Positions 18,652 to 27,886 of a stretch of DNA of 64,000 nt are shown here, piece by piece (the first letter of the stretch is position 1; each line of letters opens with the position of its first letter). The stretch is from Candidatus Flexicrinis proximus (GTDB lineage Bacteria > Chloroflexota > Anaerolineae > Aggregatilineales > Phototrophicaceae), in NCBI GenBank assembly GCA_016712885.1, contig JADJQF010000016.1:62001-126000 (forward strand). Direction: 5' to 3'. The notes under the pieces were generated by a model that made no database searches, was not told the DNA's origin, and was given only the letters and a program-made list of their open reading frames with translations. A program made the translations under genes and the position numbers.

Positions 18652-19155
18652 ATGTACGGACTTCACGGTAAGATGAAATCGCAGCCCGGCCAGCGCGACG
18701 CGCTGATAAGCCTGCTGCTCGACGCTTCCGGCGGTATGGACGGCAACCTCCTGTACGTCGTCAGCGCCGATCCCGCCGACCCCGACGGCATCTGGGTTTA
18801 CGAGGTCTGGCTGTCGCAGGAATATCACCGCGCCTCGCTGCAGCTCCCGTCCGTGCAGGCGCTGATTGCCCGTGCTCGCCCGCTGATCGCTGGCATGTCC
18901 GACCGCGTCGAGTTCATCCCTCTCGGCGGGAATGGCCTGCCTCCCTTACACATGAGGCAGGTAACGCTGCAGTCGACGATTACCTGTCCGGTTTGCGGCC
19001 ATTCCAACCCGGAGACAATGCCCGAGGACTATTGCCTCATCCAATACGAATGTCCGAACTGTCGGCACGTGCTACGCCCACAGGCGGGGGACTGCTGCGT
19101 GTTCTGCTCCTATGGCGATGTGGACTGTCCTTCGAAGCAGCTCGAAGACCGCTGA
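18652..19155 (+). CDS. ABM-domain monooxygenase fused to a GDCCVxC zinc-ribbon-like domain
   Basis: A 167-residue protein. Residues 1-96 are an antibiotic-biosynthesis-monooxygenase (YgiN-like) domain: MYGLHGKMKSQPGQRDAL, then DPDGIWVYEVWLSQEYHRASL, ending VEFIPLGGNGL, where stand-alone family members stop. Residues about 97-167 correspond to the small GDCCVxC family: TCPVCGHSNPETMPEDYC, YECPNCRHVLRPQAGDCCVF, CSYGDVDCP. GDCCVxC proteins occur as short stand-alone proteins, some with selenocysteine. Eight or more cysteines suggest metal binding. The fusion has no stop or start signal between the parts apart from an internal ATG (18951). ATG 18652 has GAGGA upstream. Confidence 0.8.
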   Translation: MYGLHGKMKSQPGQRDALISLLLDASGGMDGNLLYVVSADPADPDGIWVYEVWLSQEYHRASLQLPSVQALIARARPLIAGMSDRVEFIPLGGNGLPPLHMRQVTLQSTITCPVCGHSNPETMPEDYCLIQYECPNCRHVLRPQAGDCCVFCSYGDVDCPSKQLEDR

Positions 19156-19205
19156 CCGGACGACCGTTCTTAACCCGCCTCCCGGCAGAATGCGCGGGGT
19201 CTTAC

Positions 19206-20258
19206 CTATTGTGCCGGCGCCGGCGCCGGTAGGATGCCGTCGCGAGTCCCGGTGAGGGCGTAATACCTGAGCTTGAAGTCGTCCACCAGCAGCGTGCCGG
19301 TCGTCGACTTGAACACGACCTCGATCTTGATTGCGGCAACGTTCTTCGACGCGATCGAAGCGAGCGCGTTGGGCGTCTCTGAACCGGGCATCACCGCGCC
19401 GCCCGTCAGGTTGATCGTCCGCGTCGAAGTGGGCGTGCCATCGCTGTAGATGATCTTGAGTTTGACCTTGGCGCTGCCCAGCATCGCATCGAGGATCTGG
19501 TAGTCATACGACAGGTAGACAATCGCGTTCTTGCGCGGCGCGAGATAGGTCGGCAGCGTCACCGCTTGGCTGAGCTTGGACGACTCGCCCGCGCTGCCCG
19601 CGAACTTGAACGTGCAGTCGCCGCTTGGCGCGGGATAGGTCACGTCCAGGCACACGACCTCATCACCCGTTGCGTTCTTGACCTTCCAGTCAGCCGGGCT
19701 GATGGCGGTCTCGAAGTCATAATTGTCGATCGCAACCGACGCATCCATCGCCCGTGTGACCAACCGAATCGACGAACCCGGCAGGTAATCGACATCCTCA
19801 TACGTCCCGATGACCACATAATACGTGGTGGCGATTCCGCCGTACCACATCTCGCTGTAGTTCACGTCGCTATCTTCGCCGCACCCGTTCATGATCAGCG
19901 TCCCCAGCGAATCGCCGGAGAAGATCGCCAGGGTTGTGTCGTACGAGTCCCCGGTCGGCGTATACAGCCGCGCGTCGTCCGCGGCAAAATACATTTGGGT
20001 AAACGCATCGAGCTCGACCTTGAACCAGACCGAGTTTCGGAGCGGGGTGTTGGTGTAGCACGAAACGTTTGGCTCGCCCGCCTCGTTGGTGGCCGCGCCG
20101 ATATCGAGCACGGTGTAGTTTTTGCCCAGCTTGATCGGCAGGGCGTTGGCGGAGTTGTCATTGGAGGGGACCACGCGCGGGGATTGCGCGGCCACGGTGG
20201 ACGTCGCGATCACGGCCAAAAGCAAAACCAACAGCAGCGTCATCGGCTTGGGCTTCAT
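19206..20258 (-). CDS. Secreted beta-sandwich protein, family shared with 37912-38946
   Basis: A 350-residue secreted protein (signal peptide MTLLLVLLLAVIATSTVAAQ). Residues about 30-165 form a PPC-like adhesion domain (NDNSANALPIKLGKNYTV, NSVWFKVELDAFTQMYFAA, YDTTLAIFSG, TYYVVIGTYED). Residues about 175-335 are a second sandwich with DNYDFETAISPADWKVKN and CTFKFAGSAGESSKLSQ. This layout repeats in the product of 37912-38946 and, in part, in four other secreted proteins here. The tail is rich in Pro and Ala. ATG 20258 precedes the signal peptide with GAGGGAT upstream; the longer frame is not used. Function unknown. Confidence 0.7.
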   Translation of the reverse strand: MKPKPMTLLLVLLLAVIATSTVAAQSPRVVPSNDNSANALPIKLGKNYTVLDIGAATNEAGEPNVSCYTNTPLRNSVWFKVELDAFTQMYFAADDARLYTPTGDSYDTTLAIFSGDSLGTLIMNGCGEDSDVNYSEMWYGGIATTYYVVIGTYEDVDYLPGSSIRLVTRAMDASVAIDNYDFETAISPADWKVKNATGDEVVCLDVTYPAPSGDCTFKFAGSAGESSKLSQAVTLPTYLAPRKNAIVYLSYDYQILDAMLGSAKVKLKIIYSDGTPTSTRTINLTGGAVMPGSETPNALASIASKNVAAIKIEVVFKSTTGTLLVDDFKLRYYALTGTRDGILPAPAPAQ

Positions 20259-20517
20259 ATAAATCCCTCGTATGGAGTTTTGTCGGTATGAAAATAGTAC
20301 TCGAATTAGTAGATTTTGGTGCGCGGGTGCTAATGCCTCATCCGGCAAACGTCTCAAAACCCCCGGCCGGGTTTCCTTACAAAATCCCACCGAATCGGCC
20401 CCGGCTGGTCCCCTGGGAACGCGCTCTCGGCTGTCCGCCATGCGCCTTGAACTTGCCTACCGGATAGTACGTTGCCCAACGTCGTTTGGCTCCGGTCGCT
20501 GTTCTGAAAGCAGAAAC

Positions 20518-20558
20518 CTTCTCCCACTCCTTTCACTTCCTTCACTTCTTCCACTTCA
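20518..20558. repeat. Pyrimidine-rich CACTTC tract in a 300-bp intergenic region
   Basis: The gap 20259-20558 has no gene. Its last part is a tract of CCTTTCACTTCCTTCACTTC type, ending at the stop of the histidine kinase gene. Similar TTCACTTC tracts lie next to the GGGGTGAGG repeats at 4110 and 57400. No promoter could be assigned. Confidence 0.45.
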
Positions 20559-22156
20559 CTAGTCGATCATCGGCAGCCACACCGTGAACGTCGTCCCTTT
20601 GCCTGGTTGGCTCTCCGCGCTGATCCGGCCGCTGTGCTGCTCCACACAGTCACGCACGATATTCAGGCCAAGCCCTGTCCCGCTGATCTCTCCCACGGTC
20701 TCGGCGCGGTAGAACGGTTCGAAGATGTGCTTCAGGTCTTCGTCGGCCACCCCCATCCCATGATCGATCACCCGCAGCACGATCCGGTTGTCTTGTAGAT
20801 ACAGCCCGAGCTTGATCTCGCTGCCGGCAGGCGAGAACTTGACCGCGTTGGTCAGCAGGTTGAGCAGGATTCGGCTCACCAGCGTCTCGTCCACCGTGAC
20901 CGTGCCGATCTGGCCGTCGGTCGCGAAGATCATCGTATGCCCCGTGCCGATCGTCTCTTTGATCTCGTTCAGGCTCATCTGGCACAGCGTCGCCAGATGG
21001 GTTGGGGCGGGTTGGAACTGCCGCTCACTCAGGCTGCCCTTCACCAGCAGCGACATATCGTCCAGCAGGTCCAGCACGTAGCGCAGCTGTTTGTCGATCG
21101 AGTCGAGCTTTTCGCGCCGTTTGGTCTCGTCCATCCGGTCGAAATAGCGCAGCATCAGTTCTTTCGCGCTGGATATCACGCTCAGCGGCGTCCGCATGTC
21201 GTGGGCCAGTGCCGAGACCGCCCGTTGGATCGTCGAGTTCAGCTCCTGTTCTTTCTTCAGGCTGGCCTTCAGGCGCTCCTGCTCCAACCGCGCCTGCTCG
21301 GCCTGCTTGCGGTCGGTAATATCGTGTACGTAGCCGTGAAAGTACTTCGGCACCCCGTGGGCGTCGCGCACCACGACCGTCGAGTCGGTGACCCAGCGGA
21401 ATTCCCCGTCGGTGCGCCGAATCCGGTATTCCTGTTCGAACTGGACTTTCCCGCTGTTGGAATGCGCCGCGGCTTCCCGCGACATCCGCTCGATGTCGTC
21501 GGGGTGGACGATCGCCGCGAACAGCAGTCCCCCGGAGATAAACTCGTCAGCCTGATAGCCGAACTGCTCGGTGACGTTAGGCGAGACATACGAGACGGGC
21601 CACCCGGGTTCTGTCATCCACTTGAAGATGACCGTTGACCCGCCGATGAACAGGTTTCGCTCTTCCTTGAGCGTTTCCTCCGCGACGCGCCGTTCGGTGA
21701 TGTCGCGCGCGATACTCAACAGGTGCGAAACTTCTCCGTCCGCATTCAGAATCGGTGAGAGCCGCGACTCATAGGACCGGATGCCGTCCAACGCCGGATA
21801 ATCGAAGTACAGCACCTTCTCCTGGCCGGTGGCGACCACTTCCTGGAAGGTGGCCTCCCAGTAGGCGACCACGTCGTCCGGCTGGCCCAGTTCGCGGTTC
21901 GACTTGCCGACCATATCGGCAGGCTTAACGCCCATGACCGCTTCAATTTGTGAGTTGACGTACAGGTGGCGGAAGTCGAGGTCGAACAGCGAGATGATGT
22001 CGGTGCTGTGTTTCAGGATCGCGCGCGCCAGGAGCGCTTCGGCCGGCGGCGGGGATCGAGCAGCTGCCGGACCAGATCGTCGACCGTGGTTCCGTCACTC
22101 GCGGCCCGTGCCTGCAGGCAGGCAAGCGTATCCTCGCTGATCGTGAGCGTTTGCAT
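20559..22156 (-). CDS. PAS-domain sensor histidine kinase with N-terminal RHH-like segment; frameshifted near 22066
   Basis: The intact part (20559-21935 and upstream) encodes PAS 1 (AILKHSTDIISLFDLDF to ITERRVAEETL), PAS 2 with PAC, a linking coiled coil, HisKA (H-box ALAHDMRTPLSVI) and HATPase_c (NLLTNAVKFSPAG, DHGMGVADEDL, GTGLGLNIVRDCV). The PAS 1 reading frame is open upstream but meets no start. A second frame starts at ATG 22156 and reads MQTLTISEDTLACLQARAA then SDGTTVDDLVRQLLDP. One extra C in the CCCC run near 22066 joins the two as ...LLDPPPPAEALLARAIL. The joined product would be about 532 residues. A good promoter precedes ATG 22156. A sequencing indel or a real frameshift cannot be separated here. 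No response regulator is adjacent. Confidence 0.75.
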
Positions 22157-22183
22157 GCGTTAACTCGCGCTTAACATGCAGAA

Positions 22184-22212
22184 ACGATACGCATTTTCTT
22201 AATTGCTGTCAA
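22184..22212 (-). promoter_or_regulatory. Sigma-70-type promoter for the PAS kinase
   Basis: On the reverse strand: TTGACA (22212-22207), a 17-bp spacer, and TATCGT (22189-22184). It is correctly placed about 28 bp before ATG 22156, which supports that codon as the true start. Confidence 0.7.
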
Positions 22213-22315
22213 CGCGAATTTATCGATTGTCTCCTGTTTCTTAACGCATACACTACGGACGCTAACCTCACCCCCCTCACGGCAATCCGTTTCGTAATGT
22301 TTAGTAGCAATCGAC

Positions 22316-22897
22316 TCAGGGTGCTTCGCCCATTGCCGACTGAACGGTCTCCAGCAGCGCCGCGATGCCGTTCTCGTCCAGCGGCGCGGTCAATATCCCT
22401 TCGCTGACCGCCAGGCCGCGCGGCGGAAAGTCGCCCTCCGGCGCCACGCACCCGCGCAGGTCCGCCTCGACCACGCCCGGGTCGGCGCCGGGCGTCAGGT
22501 AAAACGTGATGGCATGCGTCTCCGGCAGGTTGATCGGCAGCACCGCGCCGCGGGCCGTACACAGCCCGCCAGTCACATAGCGCATTTCGGCATAACTCGC
22601 GCCGATGCCTACGAACACCACCCCGCGCTCGAACGCCTGCCAGGTCCAGCGCAGCGCGGCATCGTCCAGCGTCGCCGGATCGAAGATGACCACGCTGAAC
22701 GGGGTCACGGCATCCGCCTCCGCCGCCTCCCACCAGTTGGTGAAGTCACGGCCATCGACCGCGCCGCGAATGGCATCGAGTGTCTCGCTGCCCGTCATCC
22801 CGATCATCGCCACGCGGCTGTCCGGCTGAGTCGCCGCCGGTATCGCCAGACCCGCTCCCACAACGCACACGGTCAGAAATCGCATCAAGGTTCGCAT
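22316..22897 (-). CDS. Secreted hypothetical protein
   Basis: A 193-residue protein with a signal peptide (MRFLTVCVVGAGLAIPAATQ). The mature part has alternating strands and helices (RVAMIGMTGSETLDAIRGAV, FSVVIFDPATLDDAALRW, GVVFVGIGASYAEMRYV) that look Rossmann-like, with three cysteines. No family is recognised. The 80-bp gap to the neighbouring esterase and the same strand allow co-transcription. The gap 22157-22315 on the other side holds the kinase promoter. Confidence 0.55.
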   Translation of the reverse strand: MRTLMRFLTVCVVGAGLAIPAATQPDSRVAMIGMTGSETLDAIRGAVDGRDFTNWWEAAEADAVTPFSVVIFDPATLDDAALRWTWQAFERGVVFVGIGASYAEMRYVTGGLCTARGAVLPINLPETHAITFYLTPGADPGVVEADLRGCVAPEGDFPPRGLAVSEGILTAPLDENGIAALLETVQSAMGEAP

Positions 22898-22977
22898 CAG
22901 CAGTCCCCCGCATCGCTGAACGGTCCGCCGATTATAGCGTGCTGCTGCCGGCCGGTTGGTGGCTGCGCAATTGGCGG

Positions 22978-23868
22978 TTATTCCTCCGCGGCCGGCACGA
23001 TCAGCGTGTGCTGCTCGAAGAAGCCCCAGATCAGCGCCGACGTATCGACGGTCGGCACGTGCGTCCAGCCGTGCCCGCCGCCGTCCGCCACCAGCACCTC
23101 CACCGCCGACCCCTGCGCGCAGTCCTGATAGCGCACCAGATCCAGCCGCACGCGCACGACTTCGTTGAACTCGAATACTGTGTCGAAGGTCGGGTTGTCG
23201 CAGCCGTTACGCAGTGCGTAAAACTGCGCCGTTTCGATCACGCTCAGCGCGCGCGAAATCCGCAGGCTGCCAATCGTCAGGTCAGGGTCGCCATCGAATG
23301 GCACGACGCTGTCCGCGGTCCCGTGCTGCATCCAGACGGCGACGATACCGTCCTTGCAGCTTTTCGTGACCTCGTCGCTCAGCGTCGCCGCTGCCATCGC
23401 CACACCCGCCAGCGGCAGCTCGCACGCCAGCCGATGCGCCATCCGCGCGCCGTTGCTGTAGCCTGCCGCGTAAATCCGCTCGCGGTCCACCATCCACTCT
23501 GCGTCGATCGCCTCGATCATTGCTGCGATGAAGCCCGGATCGTCGCGTAGGTCCGGCACGTCCTCCCACTCCGGGGTGCCGGCGCCATAATCCCAGTAGC
23601 CGCCCGGCCCATCAGGGTAGGCGACCAGCCAGCCCGACGGGTCGGCCAGTTCGTTGAAGCGCGAGATCAGCGCCATATCGCGCCCGCTTGCCCCCGCCGG
23701 ATGCAGTGCGATCACCAGCGGCGCCGGGTCGTCTGCCGTCGCCGGCACATATACGCTGTAGGTGCGTGTCAGCCCGTCGTATTCCAGCGTCCGCGCTTGC
23801 CAGCCGGTTGCTGGCTCGGTCGTTTGGGCATATGCAAAGACCAGCGAAAGAACGGCCAAAATCCACAT
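22978..23868 (-). CDS. Secreted PHB-depolymerase/LpqC-like esterase
   Basis: A 296-residue alpha/beta-hydrolase with signal peptide (ILAVLSLVFAYAQ). The opening RTYSVYVPATADDPAPLVIALHPAG is typical of LpqC and type-1 PHB depolymerase/feruloyl esterase relatives. The nucleophile elbow is GYSNGARMAH (Ser). The late D...H are likely in GDPDL and GGHGWTHVP. ATG 23868 has GGAG five bases upstream. A polyester, aryl ester or acetyl-xylan substrate is possible. Next to a secreted hypothetical protein. Confidence 0.8.
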   Translation of the reverse strand: MWILAVLSLVFAYAQTTEPATGWQARTLEYDGLTRTYSVYVPATADDPAPLVIALHPAGASGRDMALISRFNELADPSGWLVAYPDGPGGYWDYGAGTPEWEDVPDLRDDPGFIAAMIEAIDAEWMVDRERIYAAGYSNGARMAHRLACELPLAGVAMAAATLSDEVTKSCKDGIVAVWMQHGTADSVVPFDGDPDLTIGSLRISRALSVIETAQFYALRNGCDNPTFDTVFEFNEVVRVRLDLVRYQDCAQGSAVEVLVADGGGHGWTHVPTVDTSALIWGFFEQHTLIVPAAEE

Positions 23869-23975
23869 AGCGTCTCCAACTGAAACCTGCCTGAAGCCCA
23901 CAATTATGGTTCATCCGGCGGCGGCGCGCTCAATATCTGAAGAAAATCTAATGCGTTAAGAGGCTCTAAAGGGAG

Positions 23976-24830
23976 TCAGCTCACGCCGAACTGCTTGTTC
24001 AGCTTGGACGTGATCGATTCCGCCGTCTCGGTCGTCTGGATGAACTGCACATCCCCGCCCGCCAGGATCGCCTGCAGGACTTCCTGCTCGGCTGTGCCGG
24101 TCCGCAGCGCCGTCGCCACCGTATCCGCCGCGCGGCCGCTGCCTTCGACCACGAACATCGGGATGCCGCGCTCGACGGCCATGCCGATCTCTTTCAGCGC
24201 CACGTTGCCGCCGTTGATCAGGATGCCGGCGGCTTTCGCCACCCCGTAACCCGACACGCACTTGGCGAGATCCTGAATCAGATGGCTTTCCGCGCCCCAC
24301 TCTTTGCCCTCGACCAGCACGAAGTGCGAATGGCTGTCCTCAAGGTCGGCCTGCGCGTCCGGATTCGCGTGCCCCGGCCAGCGCACCTGCGACAGCGGCG
24401 CGATCCCGACCAGCGGGAAGGTATATCTGCCGCGCAGCCGCGAATCGCCGAACATCTGCATGATGCCGCCTTCGGTGCCGCCGTCGATCACCACCACGTT
24501 GTGCTTCTGCGCGAAGGCGCTCACCACGTCGACCATTTTCTGGGTGCGCTCGATGTCTTCGGGCGCCATGCCGCCTGCGCCGCCAATGGCGAAGATTGTG
24601 CTCTGCGCTTTGGGTAGTTTTAGCTCGATTTGCACCATCTGCGGCGGAATGGACGCCTGCACATACACCGCGCGTGACCGCTGCCCGTTGGCAAACCGCA
24701 CCTGGAAGGGCTTGTTAAGCATAATCTCGCCCTGCGATGCACCGCCGCGCCGCTGCCGGTAATACAGCAGCGCCCCGGCTGCCACGACCAGCACCGCCGC
24801 TACGAGGATCACCACCACTGTATCTGACAT
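23976..24830 (-). CDS. Membrane-anchored SLOG/LSDAT-type protein
   Basis: A 284-residue protein with one N-terminal membrane helix (about 4-24, VVVILVAAVLVVAAGALLYY) followed by a basic stretch and a Rossmann-like domain. The core motifs are FAIGGAGGMAPEDIERTQKM, NVVVIDGGTEGGIMQMFGD, FPLVGIAPLSQVRWPG, SHFVLVEGKEWGAESHLI, AAGILINGGNVALKEI and PMFVVEGSGRAADTV. This order of glycine-rich turns fits the LSDAT/TRPM-like SLOG superfamily (nucleotide-derived ligand binding). No effector domain is attached. ATG 24830 has AGGTGA upstream. Divergent from mutY. Confidence 0.75.
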   Translation of the reverse strand: MSDTVVVILVAAVLVVAAGALLYYRQRRGGASQGEIMLNKPFQVRFANGQRSRAVYVQASIPPQMVQIELKLPKAQSTIFAIGGAGGMAPEDIERTQKMVDVVSAFAQKHNVVVIDGGTEGGIMQMFGDSRLRGRYTFPLVGIAPLSQVRWPGHANPDAQADLEDSHSHFVLVEGKEWGAESHLIQDLAKCVSGYGVAKAAGILINGGNVALKEIGMAVERGIPMFVVEGSGRAADTVATALRTGTAEQEVLQAILAGGDVQFIQTTETAESITSKLNKQFGVS

Positions 24831-24952
24831 GCGTTCACCTGATCGCTGATTGCGCCGCACTTGCTGTTATTATGGTGCAGATGGGCGCATTCTTGCCAAT
24901 CAGAGCCGCCGGGCAGACCGCATGAGCCGGCAGACGGATTCTCCAGACCCTT

Positions 24953-26086
24953 ATGAGCCGACAGCGCAACCCGAAATCCCCCCTGCCGGCGGCCAGCCAG
25001 AGCCTGCCGCTTCCCGCGTTTCACGTCCCGCTCCTCGCCTGGTATGACCGTTACGCGGCCCCTCTCCCCTGGCGCACCGATCCTGCGCCGTATCGCGTCT
25101 GGTTGTCGGAAATCATGCTCCAGCAGACGCAGGTCGAGACCGTGATCCCGTATTTCGAGCGGTTCCTGGCCGCCTATCCCACGGTCGAAGTGCTGGCCGC
25201 CGCCCCGCTCGACCACGTCCTCAAGCGGTGGGAAGGACTCGGCTACTACGCCCGCGCCCGTAACCTGCACCGCGCCGCGCAGATCGTCGCCAGCGAACAC
25301 GAGGGGCAGTTCCCCGACACGGTCGATGGCCTCCTAAGATTGCCCGGCATCGGCCGCTACACCGCCGGCGCGATCGCCTCGATCGCCTTTGGCCGCCGCG
25401 CGCCGCTGGTCGATGGCAACGTGATCCGGGTCTTCGCCCGCCTGACCGATTACGAAGGCGATGTCGCGACCCCCGCCGCCCACACCCAGATGTGGGACTG
25501 GGCCGAGCGCTGGCTCCCTGACGACCGCGCCGGGGATTACAATCAGGCGCTGATGGAGCTTGGCCGCATGGTCTGCACGCCCAAGTCGCCAAAGTGCGGC
25601 GACTGCCCGCTAAAAAGCGTCTGCAAAGCCCTGGCAAACGGCACGCAGGCACAGCGCCCGGTCAAAGCCAAACGCGCGCCCAACCCGCATTATGAGGTCG
25701 CCGGCGGCATCATCCGCCGCGCCGACGGCCACATCCTGATCGCCCAGCGCCCTCTCGACGGCTTGCTCGGCGGCCTCTGGGAATTCCCCGGCGGCAAGCA
25801 GGAAGCCGGCGAAACCCTTCCCGAAACCCTCAGGCGTGAACTGCGCGAAGAACTTGCCATCGAGGTTGAGGTCGGCGAAGAACTGACCGCCGTGCGCCAC
25901 GCCTTCACGCACTTCTCGATCACCCTGCACGCCTTCGAATGTGTCTATACGGGCGGAGAGCCGCAGCCCATCGGCGCGCACGCCTTCGCATGGGTCACCG
26001 AGTCCGAACTCGACCGCTACTCCTTCGGCAAGGCCGACCGCGAGGTCATCCGCGCCCTGCGCGAAAAACCCCGCCGGTTACTGTAA
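24953..26086 (+). CDS. mutY: A/G-specific adenine glycosylase MutY
   Basis: A 377-residue base-excision glycosylase removing adenine opposite 8-oxoG. The catalytic E53 is in WLSEIMLQQTQVETV, the helix-hairpin-helix is LPGIGRYTAGAIASIAFG, the catalytic D154 is in PLVDGNVIRV, and the [4Fe-4S] ligands are C208, C215, C218 and C224. The C-terminal NUDIX-like 8-oxoG-recognition domain has GGLWEFPGGKQEAGET and LRRELREELAI. Full length for the family. Another GO-system enzyme, Fpg, is encoded at 35857. ATG 24953 is chosen because it gives a basic short N-terminus. Confidence 0.93.
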   Translation: MSRQRNPKSPLPAASQSLPLPAFHVPLLAWYDRYAAPLPWRTDPAPYRVWLSEIMLQQTQVETVIPYFERFLAAYPTVEVLAAAPLDHVLKRWEGLGYYARARNLHRAAQIVASEHEGQFPDTVDGLLRLPGIGRYTAGAIASIAFGRRAPLVDGNVIRVFARLTDYEGDVATPAAHTQMWDWAERWLPDDRAGDYNQALMELGRMVCTPKSPKCGDCPLKSVCKALANGTQAQRPVKAKRAPNPHYEVAGGIIRRADGHILIAQRPLDGLLGGLWEFPGGKQEAGETLPETLRRELREELAIEVEVGEELTAVRHAFTHFSITLHAFECVYTGGEPQPIGAHAFAWVTESELDRYSFGKADREVIRALREKPRRLL

Positions 26087-26092
26087 GGGAGC

Positions 26093-26246
26093 CACGAGAG
26101 GGCAGGGCGCCGCCCTGCACCCGGCAGGAGTTGACACTCCTGCACCTCGCATCCGCGAAAAGACCGCGCTGGCGCGGTCTTTTCGCCATGAGGGCGTCGA
26201 GAGGGTGACAACCCTCTCGCGGTGGCATGGAGGCCGCGCCTCCATA
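26093..26246 (+). repeat. Intergenic hairpin repeat, complete (copy 9)
   Basis: a: GCAGGGCG with GCCCTGC. b: GCAGGAG with CTCCTGC. c: 14-bp stem GCGAAAAGACCGCG (26155-26168), loop CTGG, CGCGGTCTTTTCGC (26173-26186), followed by no T tract. d: GAGAGGG/CCCTCTC (26199-26218). e: ATGGAGGC/GCCTCCAT (26227-26245). Convergent gap between mutY and the thiolase gene. Confidence 0.9.
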
Positions 26247-26261
26247 TCTCCCCTCTACTTG

Positions 26262-27476
26262 TTATTCCACCTCGACGCACATCGCGACGGCTTCCGCGCC
26301 GCCGAGGCACAGCGCCGCCACGCCGCGCTTGAGTCCGCGTGCCTTGAGCGCGTGAATCAGCGTCACCAGCACCCGCGCGCCGCTCGCGCCCAGTGGATGG
26401 CCCAGTGCAATCGCGCCGCCGTTCACGTTGACCTTTTCCAGAGGGACGGGGTGACCTTCGCGCTCCAATCCCCGCAGATCGGCCAGCACCTGCGCCGCGA
26501 ACGCCTCATTGACCTCGAACAGGTCGACGTCGTTCACCGACCAGCCCGCGCGCGCCAGCGCTACCGGGATCGCCTTCACCGGCGCGTAGAAGAGCCACTG
26601 TGGATCGACCGCCGCCTGCCCGTAGCTCACCACCCGCGCGACCGGCGCATGACCCTTGGCTTCGGCATACGCGCGGCTCGATACCACCAGCGCCGCCGCG
26701 CCGTCGTTCATGCCGGGGGCGTTGCCTGCCGTCACCGCGCCGTCCGGGTCAAACGCCGGCTTGAGCGCCGCCAGCGCGTCCAGCGTCGTATCGCGCCGGA
26801 TCGACTCGTCGATCTCGATCACCGTATCGCCCTTGCGGCCCTTGAGGATCACCGGCACGACTTCGGCCTTGAACGCGCCGCTGTCGGTGGCCTGCGCCGC
26901 CAGTTGATGGCTGCGGTAGGCGAACGCGTCCATTTCCGCGCGCGTGATCTCCAACTGCCGGCCGATGAAATCCGCCGCGTTGCCCATCGACCAGTTGACG
27001 AGGCTGCACCACAGCCCGTCGGTCTTGAGCGAGTCGCGCAGGGTGACTTCGCCGTATTTGTTGCCCGTCCGCAGCGAGTCGTTCAAATACGGCGCGCGGC
27101 TCATGTTTTCCACGCCGCCGGCCAGATACGCCTCGCCATCCTCGGCCTTGATCGCGTTCGCCGCCAGCATCACCGCTTTCAGGCTGCTGCCGCATACCTT
27201 GTTGACCGTGATGCCGCCCACGCTGTCCGGCACGCCGGCGCCGAGGCTGATCTGCCGGGGTAGGGCCTGTCCGACGCCCGCGCTCACCACGTTACCGACG
27301 ATCACCTCGGCGATGTCGCCTGCAGCGATCCCGCTGCGCTCGACCGCCGCCCTGAACGCGACTTTGCCCAGCTCCGCAGCCGGTACGCCGCTCAATCCGC
27401 CCAGAAATTTTCCCTGCGCGGTGCGTGCCGCGCTCAGGATAACGACATCGTTTGCCTGTTTGCCGCTGCTGGTCAT
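26262..27476 (-). CDS. Acetyl-CoA acetyltransferase (thiolase)
   Basis: A 404-residue thiolase of the degradative/biosynthetic type. The nucleophilic C95 lies in [14 protein letters not shown]. The second block is [16 protein letters not shown] (catalytic His), and the third is the end [15 protein letters not shown] (catalytic Cys). The usual GGG in the last block is GGA here. It condenses or cleaves acetoacetyl-CoA. No adjacent PHB or beta-oxidation gene is seen, though an enoyl-CoA hydratase is at 9981. ATG 27476. Confidence 0.92.
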   Translation of the reverse strand: MTSSGKQANDVVILSAARTAQGKFLGGLSGVPAAELGKVAFRAAVERSGIAAGDIAEVIVGNVVSAGVGQALPRQISLGAGVPDSVGGITVNKVCGSSLKAVMLAANAIKAEDGEAYLAGGVENMSRAPYLNDSLRTGNKYGEVTLRDSLKTDGLWCSLVNWSMGNAADFIGRQLEITRAEMDAFAYRSHQLAAQATDSGAFKAEVVPVILKGRKGDTVIEIDESIRRDTTLDALAALKPAFDPDGAVTAGNAPGMNDGAAALVVSSRAYAEAKGHAPVARVVSYGQAAVDPQWLFYAPVKAIPVALARAGWSVNDVDLFEVNEAFAAQVLADLRGLEREGHPVPLEKVNVNGGAIALGHPLGASGARVLVTLIHALKARGLKRGVAALCLGGAEAVAMCVEVE

Positions 27477-27530
27477 GTTCTACCTAAATCTGTTTGACGG
27501 AATAATTCCCGTCATTATAAAGGACAGCGC

Positions 27531-27740
27531 CTACTTCTTGAACGCCAGCCCCTTCGCCGCCAGCGCCTCGCGCAGGATGCCGATGGCCTTCGGCCCCATG
27601 CCGTGCAGCTTCAACAGGTCGGCCTCCGTCACCTTGGTCAGGTCCTCAAGTGATGTATATCCCGCGCCGTCGAGGGCGCGCTGCGCAGGCGCGCTGGTCT
27701 TCGGGAAAGGTGTCGCCGCGCTTGGTTTCTTGCCAGCCAT
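27531..27740 (-). CDS. Small helix-hairpin-helix protein
   Basis: A 69-residue basic protein. The second half, TEADLLKLHGMGPKAIGILR, is a helix-hairpin-helix like that of the RNA polymerase alpha C-terminal domain and of many small RNA-pol-CTD-like proteins. The N-terminus is rich in Lys, Pro and Ser and probably disordered. It may bind DNA non-specifically. Not clearly linked to neighbours, but on the same strand as the thiolase, 55 bp upstream of it. Confidence 0.7.
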   Translation of the reverse strand: MAGKKPSAATPFPKTSAPAQRALDGAGYTSLEDLTKVTEADLLKLHGMGPKAIGILREALAAKGLAFKK

Positions 27741-27886
27741 AGTCTCTCCTCGGTATTGTGTGAACCCCGATGGACTCAGTATAGCCCGATTCTCCTAAAT
27801 GCCCGCCTAGCGCCGCCGCACGCGCGCAGATTCCATATTTCCATATAATGAAGTTCAACGGCCACACGGGCTGCCCGGAGCGTCGC

